Below, one piece after another: positions 1-10,882 of a stretch of 64,000 bases of DNA. The notes beneath the pieces were generated by a model. It had not been told where the DNA came from, ran no database searches, and worked only from the letters and a program-made list of their open reading frames with translations. Source of the stretch: Trebouxia sp. TZW2008 (lineage: Eukaryota; Chlorophyta; Trebouxiophyceae; Trebouxiales; Trebouxiaceae); assembly GCA_002118135.1 (NCBI GenBank), contig BDIU01000256.1, positions 126,773 to 190,772 of the forward strand. Reading direction: 5' to 3'. A program made the translations under genes and the position numbers. Each line of letters begins with the position of its first letter. The first letter of the stretch is position 1.

Positions 1-215
1 TACTCCTGTGTCTGTATCACTTTAACGCAAAGATTGTTGCTCAGCAGAAGATATTGGGTCGCACAGCTCACACAACTGCTGTCTTGTAGTCTGACTTCTT
101 GATGCGTTAACTGAGTTACTCCCAATGTAATTGTATACTCATCAAACAGTCATTGATCACAAGTACCATTAGTCAGTGTGCAGTTTGAATCTCAAGCTTT
201 GAACTGTAGGCACAG

Positions 216-3200
216 CGTCAGGCTCAAGAGAAGAGGCAGGCTGAGGAAGAGAAGAAGAAGCAGGAGCAGAAGGCGAAGAAGGATGCAGAGGCAAAGGTCA
301 GCAAATCTGTATGTTGACGCATCTCAAGTTGCCCCTGCATTGTGTTTCATCGGGTTTCGACTCCCACCATAGAAAGCGCAAAAAACATTCAAAACCTGAA
401 CCCTACACCCTAATCAATTCTCTTGACCAAAAATATGGTAAATTTTTCTGGGGGGTCTGAAACCCTACTTCCTGAAATATGATGCATTATCATGTCAGGG
501 CTGAAGTTGTCCCCAACGCTTGCTGCCATGCACCTTGACAGCGTGCCAGTGAAAGACGAATCACGATCATGGTGACTGGACGTGGTGGCATCGCACAGAA
601 GGTGTATTGTAACCGCTCTGTCTAGCATAGTTCTTGGAAATGTCCCTAGCATGCATACATGCCATAATGATTGAGTACAGCTCGCATGTACAGGCTGCAG
701 CAGACAGCAAGAAAGGTCATTTCCAATCTAAGGCTAACAGCATGTGACATGTGATTCCAAAAACACTGATCACACCAAAATTTTTGGACGTAAGCATTCA
801 AGCAGTTGGAACGTAAGCCTTCATGCCGTCATCATGAATGTGGCTGGCATGTACAGGCTGCAGCTGACAGGAAGAAGAAAGAAGCTCCCAAAGCAGAGCC
901 CAAGAAGCAGCCAGAAGCCAAGGCAGAGCCCAAGAAGCAGCCGGAAGCTAAGGCAGCTCCCAAAGCAGCCCCTAAGGCAGCTCCCAAGGAAGCTCCCAAG
1001 GCTGAGCCAAAGAAGACTGAAACAAAGGCTGCAACTTCAGATCCTGAGGCGAAAAAACAAGCTGAGCGGGTATGTTCTGTTGAAGTTACAAGACATCATT
1101 GCATGGTTAGGCATAAGTTGCTGAAATTACAGCACATCATCGCAAATTTGGGCATAATCTGCCGAAGCTACAGCACATCATCACATGATTAGGCATATTC
1201 TGCTGAAGTTGCAGCACATGATTACACAATGAGGCGTAAGAAGCGCCGGCACATCATCACATCAAAAGGCTGAAAGGAGCACCAGCACATCATGTGGTGC
1301 ATGGTCAAAATGCCCTGGCGCATGATCAAAATGCCCTGCTGCAGATGCAAACACCCTGGTGCGTCATCAATATGCCCTGTTCAATATGTTGTCTGACTGA
1401 AGCCGGACTCACTGCAGCCTTTGTTGTGTGAATCAAAGGTGCTTGTTTTCTGTACATTTGTCTTGCACAGTTCATGTCTTGGCTCCTTACAAAAGACTCA
1501 AAACCACTTCTGTGTGGCTGTGCAAATTTTATTGAGTTGCGTTGCTCAGATTCTTGCTTGCTTTGTGTTTGCAGGCAGCAGCAGGAGCCAAGGAAGCTCG
1601 ACAGTGGATTTCAAAGTGGAGAGATGGCGGTGAACCCCAAGAGGGTGGACAAGCGGCCAAAAAAGTGGGTGAATGGTTTTGGCTTTCAGAGTTTGTTGTG
1701 TTTTACTGGACTGTTTCTGAGTGCGCCTTCAAACTTTCTGTTCTGTTTGTGTTCACAGGCAGCAGCAGGAGCCAAGGAGGCTCGGCAGTGGATCTCCAAC
1801 TGGAGAGACGGCAAAACACAAGGTCTGTGCTGTTTGCTGTCTCAGCTGTTTTTGTTACACCCCTGCTGTTATGCCACGCCTGCTGAGACACCTTGCATCT
1901 TGCCGTGGCTCTTGGACACAATCTGCCTCAGGCTTTCAATATGCAGTGAACACCCCACCTGGTTGGAGCATCTGGCAGCATCTGTGTTTTTCGAATATCA
2001 ATTGCTCTTGTTGTGATGCTCAGAACAAGCCAGCCTGTTGAGAAAAGACTCAAGCCACACACACTTAGCACATGTGCTGCAAGGTCATTAGCATTTCAAA
2101 CATCAGACTGTGTCAGCTCAGAAGCAGCTGTCAACGCCAAGCCGCTCCACACCTTTTCATCAATCAGCTCGTCCAATTTTGCAGAACTTTGGGAGCACAT
2201 TTGGAAGGGCACTTAATGGCATCCTGTTTGGCAACGCCTTTGACAAGCTCAAGCTACGCTTGAAACGAGAAGCGTACAATCTTGCGTGCTTACCGTTTCA
2301 GACATCGTGTGAGCTTGTCAAAGTGATTGCTAGCCGGACAGCCGGTGGCACTCGTCACTTGTAGGCAGCTGTGATATTGTTAAATCAGATGACATCGTCT
2401 TGTCTGACTTTCAACAATTGAGCATGAGACATACCCACTCGTAACGCCAAGAGAAGCCAGCCTGGCAAACAGGACTGGTGCTGCACACACTCAACACCTA
2501 ACTAGAATGTGTACTTGATCATAGAATTATCATCACTATTGATGATATTGCATTGTATTTGACAAGATGTCTGTTGGTTGCAGCGTCTGCCAAGCAGTCA
2601 TCAGGGCCTTCAAAGCAGGTGAAGCAGACAACTGCCAAGGCAGCTTCCACTGCTGAGGACATTACTCAGCAGGGAGGGCTGTTGGGCAAGGTATTCAGTG
2701 GCCTGCCCCTGCCCTGGTCAAACGGCAATGGCAAGCAACGGCAGGTACGAAAATTTCTCCTCATAATGGCTGCATTGATTACCCACAGAGGTGTCCTTAC
2801 TCAGAGGCAGATGTGCCAGCATGCGTTGGTCAACTCCTAATTGTGTCGACCTCACAATGACAAGCTGCATTTGGACGTCAGAACCTTACATGCTGCAGTG
2901 TTTGAGTCCCCCCGCCCATTTTGCTTTTGTTATATTGATCAGATAGTGCGCGGACAAGAGCCCAGATGCGGTTTCTTTGTTGCCACAAGCCTGCCTGTGC
3001 AGTTGAGTTAGGCAGTGCCTGTAAATGAAAAATGCAAATGAGCTGTTTGCACTGCATAGTCTGCTCCTCCCAAGTCTCCAGTCAGCACCTCAGGAGGCCA
3101 GCTCAGAGAAGAAGAGCGGCGGGAGCCAGACCAACGCCAACTTCATTGATTGAACCCCTTTTGCCCAACTTTCCCTTGCAGTTTTGTACACCCATGCAGT

Positions 3201-4313
3201 GATTGTGTTATGAAGCAAGAATCTAAATATGATCTTTGTGCTCTACAGTCTGCTCCCGCCAAACCCCAGTCAGCACCTCAGAAGCCCAGCTCAGAGAAGA
3301 AGAGCAGCGGAAGCCAAGCCAGGGCCAACCCCACCTCAGCAGCAGGGGGGTCAGCAGACACTCTTGAGTTGAGGCAACAGCAGGCGCGCAAGTGGATCAA
3401 TGACTGGAGAGCCAGGTAATATTTGCAGTCATGGGTTTTTGCTGATGTCTGTGGTCATGGCATGGCTATTTGCTGGTTGCCTTTTTGCATGTTCTTTCAC
3501 ACCAACAGCATTGGGTTGAAGCAACAGTAGGCGCGCAAGTGGATCAATGACTGGAGAGCCAGGCATTCATCCCAGTGATCAAAAGACTTTTGCTGCCAGC
3601 CTATTGCCATGACGTGCTGTGATGCGAGTACACAACAAGAATAATGCGTGACGCATTGTAGCACAGGCACTAGGTTTGTGTGGCCAAATGGATGTCTCGC
3701 AGGCTGCTTGCAGGCGAATATGTGCCTTTGCTATTGTTTTGACTAAACTTGAGATTATCTGCTGGATACCTGTCTGGGTGGTGGATAGCGTTATGTGCTG
3801 ACATTGACGTCCGCACCTAACACTTGTGGTCTGCAGATTTGCTCATGTATCAACCTGGGTGTGCTTACATGACATTGTAATGCAACACGAGGCAGCCATT
3901 ATGGCTGGTTGTGTTTGGCTATCAACCAGCACAAATAAGTTGCTGGCACAAAGTAGCCTCCCGTCAGATCAGACATCAATCTTGCTGTTGAAATGAGGCC
4001 ACCATCTACAGCATGCCTTCACATCAGGCATACAACAAATATACGCATGATCTTCAATTACCGAAGTAGACGCTTGCTGTCCTTCATTCGCAGGGTAACA
4101 TCCTGTTGTTCGGACACTGTTATGGCACCCTGATTTGCAGGTATCAACAATAGCGGTGTCCGTGATCCCTAAAGAAACAGTCCTGGGGCAATCAAGACTG
4201 CTGCAATGACAGTGGGCATTTGTGAACTAGTTTGCTGCGTTTGTCAAAAACTTACTCTTGTCTGTAGGTCGCTTGAGACCAAGTTGCCAAAAGAAGCCAA
4301 GGCCAAGCAGTGA
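216..4313 (+). CDS. Lys/Ala/Pro-rich protein with WIxxWR motifs (5' end outside window)
   Basis: I do not recognise this family. Phase-closing exons are 216-296, 857-1069, one of 1575-1629 or 1759-1814, 2584-2744, 3249-3415 and 4268-4313 (stop TGA). The first visible exon is a charged helix of Arg/Gln/Glu/Lys. The second carries degenerate repeats of the KAEPKKQPEA / KAAPKAAPK type. The third, present as two alternative copies, encodes GAKEARQWISxWRDG, and the fifth ends with a related motif, ARKWINDWRAR. The protein ends in KLPKEAKAKQ. The composition suggests an intrinsically disordered, very basic protein with two short amphipathic Trp-rich helices; a nucleic-acid, membrane or scaffold role cannot be told from sequence. 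Exons 1575 and 1759 share acceptor context and both end in phase 1, so joining both would shift the frame; only one can be used per transcript. The start codon lies upstream of the window, or 5' exons were missed. Confidence 0.6.
688..720 (+). repeat. Decayed upstream copy of the 857 exon junction
   Basis: The acceptor and exon start at 851 (gtacaggctgcag followed by gacag) is repeated at 688, 163 nt upstream. The copy loses exon similarity after about 25 nt. Confidence 0.6.
1571..1815 (+). repeat. Tandem exon pair encoding GAKEARQWISxWRDG
   Basis: Two exons 184 nt apart (acceptors ending at 1574 and 1758) share the same acceptor context (gcaggcagcagcagg) and an almost identical peptide, ending in Lys-Trp-Arg or Asn-Trp-Arg plus DG. 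Both enter in phase 0 and leave in phase 1, so they look mutually exclusive. Both retain usable-looking donors (G|GTGAAC and G|GTCTGT). Confidence 0.65.
3055..3565 (+). repeat. Junction copies flanking exon 3249-3415
   Basis: At about 3061 the start of exon 3249 (TCTGCTCC, then Pro/Ser/Ala codons) is repeated, 189 nt upstream, with frame-breaking changes. At about 3532 the end of the exon (gcgcaagtggatcaatgac...) is repeated 146 nt downstream, with an in-frame stop just before it. The intact exon lies between the two partial copies. Confidence 0.7.
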
Positions 4314-4845
4314 TGAACCTTGTCCAACTTGGAAGGCCTTCATGGCAAGCAGAGGCACCAAGAGCTATTAACATATTGCAAACGAGAAGAGTTTGCAAAC
4401 CAGTGACTGTTGCCATTGGTATCTATATGCCCATGTTATCTAGATTTGCTGACGTTGCTCACTAGCCATAGGCAGACCGGTTGGCAATTTTGCTGGTCTG
4501 CGCTCTGTTGCCGGGGATTTTGCCAAGGTTACCACCAACATTCGTTGACATGAGGCGTTTTGACATGTCCAGTACCATCACAAGCACGTCGTTCATGCGC
4601 CCAGCACAAACTCTGACATCATCGCTTTGCCAAAGTCAATTGCTCTCAGGCCACTGGAATGTTTATTGAATTGCGTAGTTGCCTTCGGACCTTGTCAGTA
4701 CAACACTCTGCGGTGAGTCATCTGCAGTGACTAAGTCATTAAAGCATACACAGCCATGACTCTCAAGCTAAACATACATTGACTCATGCACTCTGCTAGA
4801 CATCATTTGCTGACGGCATTTCTGTGCGATCATTTGACTTCTGAA
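4314..4845. other. Convergent intergenic region
   Basis: Lies between the stop codons of the Lys-rich gene (+) and the apyrase (-). I see no coding exon, RNA gene or clear repeat here. Confidence 0.5.
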
Positions 4846-7800
4846 CTAATTGTTCAGCATATTGATGGCCGCCCCAAGCGGCCATGCAGCCTCTATTTCC
4901 TCGTTCTTATACTGTATCCGTTTTACTAGAGTGATCTTTGAGTCTGAGGCAATCCTGAAACCCTGTGTGATCAGGCTATGGCAGAAAGACAGATCAAGGC
5001 ACATGAATGGCGCTTGCTTCTCGTCCACCTGTGCAAAAAAAAGGTGATCAGTCCTTGAGTCCTGAATGTCAGCCGCTGCTAGATGCATAGACACGAGCAA
5101 AGAGTACCAGATTGGAAACAGATGTATCTGCAGCAAAGATGTCAAGCAAGGGCACTTCAACGCGTAGGCTGGCTAGGCCACAGGTGACAACTAAGCGCTG
5201 GCCATGGAAGATCACCAGGTTGCAGACAAGAGCAGATGCTCACATGGCTGGGACAAGACTGTGACGATACCCACAGCCTTCACAAACTCACAAAGGGCAT
5301 AGTATGATGAGAAAGCATCGCTCAGCCAATAAGTACCGCTTGTTTTGCGGCGTGCCCCCGGCGCATGTGGTAACATGTGTCATTGTTATGATATGACAAG
5401 CACAGCACTTTTGCAGCCAAAAGCCAGTGAGGACTTACATCAGGGAAAATTGTGTTGATGTCAGAGGCCCTGAGCTTGCAGGCACTCTCAGCGGCTTCCT
5501 GCAAGTCCTCTGGTTTCAGAGTGTAGGTCAGGGCATTGTGATCCTTGATAATCTCTGCATCAGCACAAAAGCTTTTGACTACACTTGCATGCAGACACGG
5601 TAATGTCAAGGCATTATGTTCGTTGATGATCTCAGCACAAATGCACACATCCGAGAGAGTTTTTTTAATTAAAAAATTGCATGCACAAGATGTCAATGCA
5701 ACCTCAGCGCTGTTAGGATAAATTAAAGCGCAAAGCAGTGTGCCCAGTCCTCTGTGTAAGGGCGACCGCTAGTCGCTGTGAGGTACAATTTGCTGGACTG
5801 TCATGACACCAGCAGCACTTAGTGTGTCAGCTATCAGGTTCAAAATTTGCCTGCTCACACTCGTACAACAACAACAAATCACAAGCAGTCAGTGCATCAG
5901 CTATCAGTTATAGTGTCAGGTGCAGATCTTGCCCCCTAAGACAGGGCGGTGACACATATCAGGCGCATTGAGCACAGACATAAGCAGGACAGTGTTGTCA
6001 GGAGCAGATCTTGACTGCTCAGACAGCGCGACAAATATAGAAGAAGAGCTTTCAATGCAAAAGACAGTCCTAACAGTTGCAATATCTACCTGCTTCTACA
6101 GCACGGTCCCAGAAGTAGGAGGAGACATAGAAGGCCTTAGGGGCGTGACCCCCACCCCACGCCCCAGCAAAGCTGCACTCAGTCTAAAGACACACAGAAC
6201 AATTACGTCTCATCAATATGGGACCAATACAAGACATGAGCCAAAAAGGTAACGAGATGCAGCAGTACAGAGGATCTGTAGAAGGCCTTGAGGACGTGCA
6301 TCCCATCCCAAGACCCAGCAAAGCTGCCGTGAGTCTGCAGCCATACAACTCTGCAGTCATGCAAGTTTACACTCACACAACAAGTTACAGGCAAACAGTT
6401 TGAGATGTGCAGTTGAGACTCAGATCGAGGAATGCAGCCAAGCAGTTTCACAAGGCTGCTCTTGCAAAACCAGACTGCAGTGACAGCCACCACATAACCT
6501 GTGTACATGCATACATTGTGTTCATGACTCATGGGGACCAATGGAATGTTACAAAACCCCTACTATATGCAGGAAGCTAGATCACTTGAGCAAAATACCA
6601 GTCAGAAATGCACCTGTTCAGCGCCACAGGGCTCATTCTGTTTGAGCACCAGCTTAACAAGGCGGGCACATGTGGCTGCTGAAGCGCCTTCTGGGTGCGG
6701 TATCAGATCGTACTTCTGGCCTCCATACTCAAACACTCCCTGCATGAGCAGGGATTTGGAAGATGCATCGTCTCATGCTTGATCATTTGTGCTGTGAAAT
6801 GTCAGAAGACGCCTTGACAATGTGAATCTGGCCGTACCAACCCTGTATGAGCGCTTTTGACAAGTGCGTTGTGTGATGCGTGATCAGTCATGCTTTGCGG
6901 GGACAGCAGGTCAAGGCAGAGGCAACGGCCTACTTGCAAGCAGGCTCCTGATACTTATTGCAGTGAGGTTCCTTGTTTCAAGCAAGCTATAGACCAGCAT
7001 GGCATGCATGCCTGGGTAAAAGCAACTTGTTCAGATGACAGGGCTCACGGAGTGGTCAGTGGGAATGCAGGGGTTGGCCCCTCTAGCTTCCTCCCAGGCC
7101 AGCACAGCTGCTCGCCCTGCCATCAGCCCATATCCCAGATAACTGCAACACATCATTGGATGTATTGATGGTAGGGCAATTCCTTGTAAGAATCTAAATC
7201 TGACTTTGTGACCAAGACCAAGTACTGTCAACACAGTATAACGGGGGCCACAGTGGCAATGATGATTCGAGTTCTTTGCTCAAATTGACTCCCGTTTGGA
7301 CATCTGCGTGCATACTGGGTGACATGACCCGGCGTGATGCAGCCATTGTGATTCCAGTATTAAATTTTTTGTTACCGGCAGAAATGCTAGGTTGGCGGCT
7401 CTCAAAACCTGTCTCGCCAAGTCAGTATATTACTTGATGTCAGACGTCTGAGAAGCAGTGGCTGAGTTTGTGAATGTTACAGCGCTCTATCAAGTTTTGC
7501 TCGGTTGCATATGGTGCTGAGCACTGACTGCTCCAATTATCAGCTTGCATATATCAGATGCTGCTTGCTGCTGTTACCCTTGACTTTGGACCTGATCTGA
7601 CTTGGGACTGACCTGTGCACATACACGTTACACTAATAACAATAATAATAATTACATGTTCCAGCATATACTGCTAGGTACGTGTGGCACAAGCCCTATC
7701 TCGCCAGGCAGGCTTGTCTTGAGCGTCGCGATATGGACGCCTGACGTTCAATGCCCTTGTTCAACTGTTGAAAGTCAGACGAAACAATGTCAGTCCAGAT

Positions 7801-10147
7801 CTTCCTTGGGCGACCTGGAGGATTTGATCCCTTGACTTGACCAAACAACATGACCTTAGGCAACCTAGTGTCATCACACTGTCTCCCCGCATCTTTCAAC
7901 TTGGTAACATACAGAGGGCCAGGGGCTGCTTTGTCGCATCTGTCAAGGCAATGGTATCCCTGACTGCCCTGTTGTCTCTTTGACATCATGCTGATCATAG
8001 TCAATCAGACTCAAGACTGATTTGTGCACATCCATACTGTACCAACCACCAATACCCAATTTATTGCGCTGTCTGCTGCTGCTGTTGACATTGATGACGT
8101 ACAGCAAATACAGGACTGACCTGTGCACATACACACTGTACTGTTTGCCACCGCCTTTCAGCCTGGTCACATACAGAGGGTCAGGGGCTGCGCTGGCTTG
8201 GACACATGTCAGGGCAATAGGACCCTTGACTGCCCTGTTGTTCTTTGACATCACGCTGACCATAGTCAAATCAGACTCCAGACTGACCACAAACATACTG
8301 TACGACCTGCCGCTACCCAACTTGTTGTGCTGTCTGCTGCTGCTGTTGCAAAATGATGGTGTACAGCAAATGAAGGACTGACCTGTGCACATACACACTG
8401 TACTGTTTGCCACCGCCTTTCAGCTTGGTGACATACAGAGGGTCAGGCGCTGCTTTGGCTTGAGCCTCTGTCAGGGCAAAGGCCTCTTGCACAGAACCGC
8501 CACCCAGATCAATGGCAGCCATGGTGTCACCCCCATCTTTACCCAGAAAGCCTAACAGGTAGTTTAGGGTCAGCCAGGCAAAGGCACCCTCATCAGAACC
8601 TACAGATCATTCAGTTTTGAGTGGGAAGTCAAGTCGTAGCTTTGCTTTTGCGGCAAGAGGGCGTCTAGACTTAGGGTTTGAAGCTGATGTTTGTGGATTT
8701 CTGAACCATTTTCATGCAGTCCATCGAGGTTGCATTTTGTATACAGCTTTGCAAAATTTGGTCAACCTGACTGGTGTAATGACATGTTGAACTTGCCATG
8801 GCAAAGCATAATTGCACAAGCTGTAGCTAACAGCATAAATGCCCTGCACTTACAGGCAGAAATGTAAGGAGTTGTGCATACCGTCAAGGATGGTGACGCC
8901 TGTCTCTGCATCCAAGTCAAAGGGGCTTTTCCTGAAATAATTTCTGACAGCCGCCAAGATAGCATCTGCTTTGCCATCTGGCAAAAGCCTCAGTCCTGCT
9001 GTTGCCCCCAGCTTGATCTTTGTCTCTGCCTACACCATGCCACACTTCATCCGTAACCTGGTCTGTAAATGGATGATAATGCTAGAATGTTACGTATGTC
9101 TAGCATCAGCGCAAGGTGTGTATGACAATAGACCTGTCCCATCAGGCCAACTTGTGTTGAGTGTACAGACTTCTGACATGCAAGATTCTGCTGATTGTCT
9201 TGCACATGCCAAGACATGAAACAGTGGCGACAAAGTGGCTTCTGATTGGCACTGCATCTGGGCTTTGACGTGTGTAAACAACTTCAAGTAAAGCATGGAC
9301 ACCATGCCCACCAGTCCAAGCACCTGTGTCATGATTGGCTACATTACTCATGTTGTGTGCGCTTACCTGCAACATGCAATGCATAAGTGGGGCGTGCTTG
9401 CTAACCTCACGCATAGACCACGGCACATCTGCACAAATGCTGATCCCTCAGCAACGACTGCATGCCGCTGCTGCAGGATGTACGTTGTGCAGATGGGCTG
9501 TGGACAACACGTGAGAACAGCTACCCATGTGAAGGCGAACTGGACTGAGTGTGATCGAGTGTGAATGCTCTGTTTGCTGCATTGCCAGGCAGAATAGGAT
9601 CTCTGCATACTGCGCCAAGGCATTACAGAGCGTGTTGCAGCCTGCTGCACTACCACCCATAGGTAGTGCGTCTATTGCCACAGGATCACTACATGTTGAA
9701 TAGATGTACCTGGGCTGCTTTTGGCACGGTCTTCAGGGCAAAATCCAGCAGCGGCTGCAAAGATTCAGCGGCTGCCTGTGGATCATCAGCATATGAGCTG
9801 AGACCTGGCTTGAGGGTTTGCAGTGCATCATTTTGGAGCTCCAAGGTGCCCTTGCTTTCCAAGAAGCTGACAACATGCACCCTGCTCCCTGTGCTGCCAG
9901 CGTCAAACACCACTGCATATAGCTCTGTTGCCTTGCCTGTTGGCAAGGGATTTGCATGCTGTGCTTGCTCTATGACTTTGTCGCTGGTGACTGCCTTCGC
10001 AACATCTGATGCTGTGAGATCTGATGGGGAGGACCGTGGCATGACCACAAGTATGAAGAATATTAGCAGCACCTGTGACACAACATCAACAGTCTGCTGA
10101 TCCTGCGCATGCTGCAGCTGATGCAGTTTGCTTGGCTTGCATGGCAT
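4846..10147 (-). CDS. Apyrase (GDA1/CD39 nucleoside di/triphosphatase), 8 exons
   Basis: Exons in transcript order: 10147-9710, 9029-8882, 8599-8383, 7142-7049, 6739-6614, 6177-6090, 5554-5439, 5028-4846; all phases close, giving about 469 aa, the usual size for the family. All five apyrase conserved regions are visible: VFDAGSTGSRVHV (ACR1), GATAGLRLLP (ACR2), SDEGAFAWLTLNYLLG (ACR3), IDLGGGSVQ (ACR4) and EAAWPLGAA near the C-terminus (ACR5). A hydrophobic stretch in the first 40 residues (SQVLLIFFILVV) is a likely signal anchor, placing the catalytic domain in the endomembrane lumen or outside the cell. The family hydrolyses NTPs and NDPs to NMP plus phosphate with divalent cations; whether this copy prefers UDP/GDP (Golgi) or ATP (ecto-apyrase) cannot be read from sequence. 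Introns carry decayed copies of exons 3, 6 and 7. Confidence 0.93.
5580..5645 (-). repeat. Decayed upstream copy of apyrase exon 7 start
   Basis: The acceptor region and first codons of exon 7 (encoding EIIKDHNALT) recur 79 nt upstream in transcript order as a degenerate version (EIINEHNALT, then divergence). Confidence 0.6.
6255..6330 (-). repeat. Decayed upstream copy of apyrase exon 6
   Basis: The intact exon (6177-6090) encodes CSFAGAWGGGHAPKAFYVSS. A second version 151 nt upstream in transcript order encodes SFAGSWDGMHVLKAFYRSS, then loses the frame and the SYFWDRA part. Only the intact exon retains the conserved Cys in phase. Confidence 0.7.
7685..7860 (-). mobile_element. LINE (non-LTR retrotransposon) 3'-end relic
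   Basis: Translated on the minus strand it gives GRPRKIWTDIVSSDFQQLNK followed by GIERQ, typical of the extreme C-terminus of LINE reverse-transcriptase ORFs (GRPR..W.D.V...). The rest of the element is missing. A second, more decayed copy of the same sequence lies at 32046-32200. It sits in an apyrase intron in the same orientation as the gene. Confidence 0.6.
7890..8380 (-). repeat. Downstream copies of apyrase exon 3 end plus donor
   Basis: The end of exon 3 (APDPLYVTKLKGGGKQYSVY, donor at 8382) is repeated in part with its donor and following intron at about 8286, 8121 and 8014, and a weaker piece lies near 7900-7940. The intronic part is repeated too, so the unit spans exon end, donor and intron start. 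The best copy (8121) still encodes APDPLYVTRLKGGGKQYSVY. Confidence 0.75.
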
Positions 10148-10882
10148 AGCATCTGTGTTCTACGCACAGATGCAGCTGCTGTTGCACAAAGCTCAGTTCA
10201 AGCTTGAGCTTGAGCAGTCAACTCACCGGGACGGACACCAATGTCAATACCCCTCTGTACCTGCATGACATACATGAGAGCCTGAGATGGTCTACAAGAC
10301 CATAAACGTCTTGGCATTACCAAAGCGCCTATGTTGCCAGAAAACGAAGATGCGTCGGAACCACCGCCCCACCTGTGCAGCTGTTCGCCGATAGTCTCTT
10401 TCCGCGGCATCTTGCCGCGCCGACGCTTAGCAATACGCGGAGACGCACGCTTCGGATCCAGCAGTCGCGATAGGAGCTTTTTCCCCTGAGCACAGAGGCA
10501 ACACGACTAATAGGGGTTAAACGGGGACTCCGCGGTCAGAGCAAATCTGCTATCGGTGCGTGCAAGTGTTGACGTTGCAGTACAACAAAACGCAGTGTTC
10601 GCCAGTGAAAGTACGCCGCAGGGAGCGCATGCGCAAGCTTACTTAAGGTGATCACAGCCCTGGGAAGTCAAAGCTCTGCAGTGACTTTCTGCCGGTAGGT
10701 ACGCCGTCGATGTCAAAACTGTACGGCGTCATACAAAGTCGCGAAGCATTCAAACTTTGTGCAGTGGCGCTTTGCTTCGAGCCCTAGCTATTGACGTGCT
10801 AAACTTGCGATCGCGTGCGCGATGAGCGAGCTGTACGAAGCACAATCTCACATGTGATAGCGGAAGTCGCCTCTTATCAGGC
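10148..10882. promoter_or_regulatory. Shared upstream region of divergent genes
   Basis: This 735-bp stretch lies between the start codons of the apyrase (-) and the coiled-coil gene (+), so it must hold both 5' UTRs and promoters. It is richer in CG dinucleotides than the surrounding introns, most clearly at 10400-10620. No TATA-like element or repeat could be assigned with confidence. Confidence 0.4.

Noticed and set aside
178..372. Arg-rich 64-codon frame on the plus strand
   Set aside because: It is the out-of-frame shadow of the Glu/Lys-rich exon at 216-296 of the Lys-rich gene.
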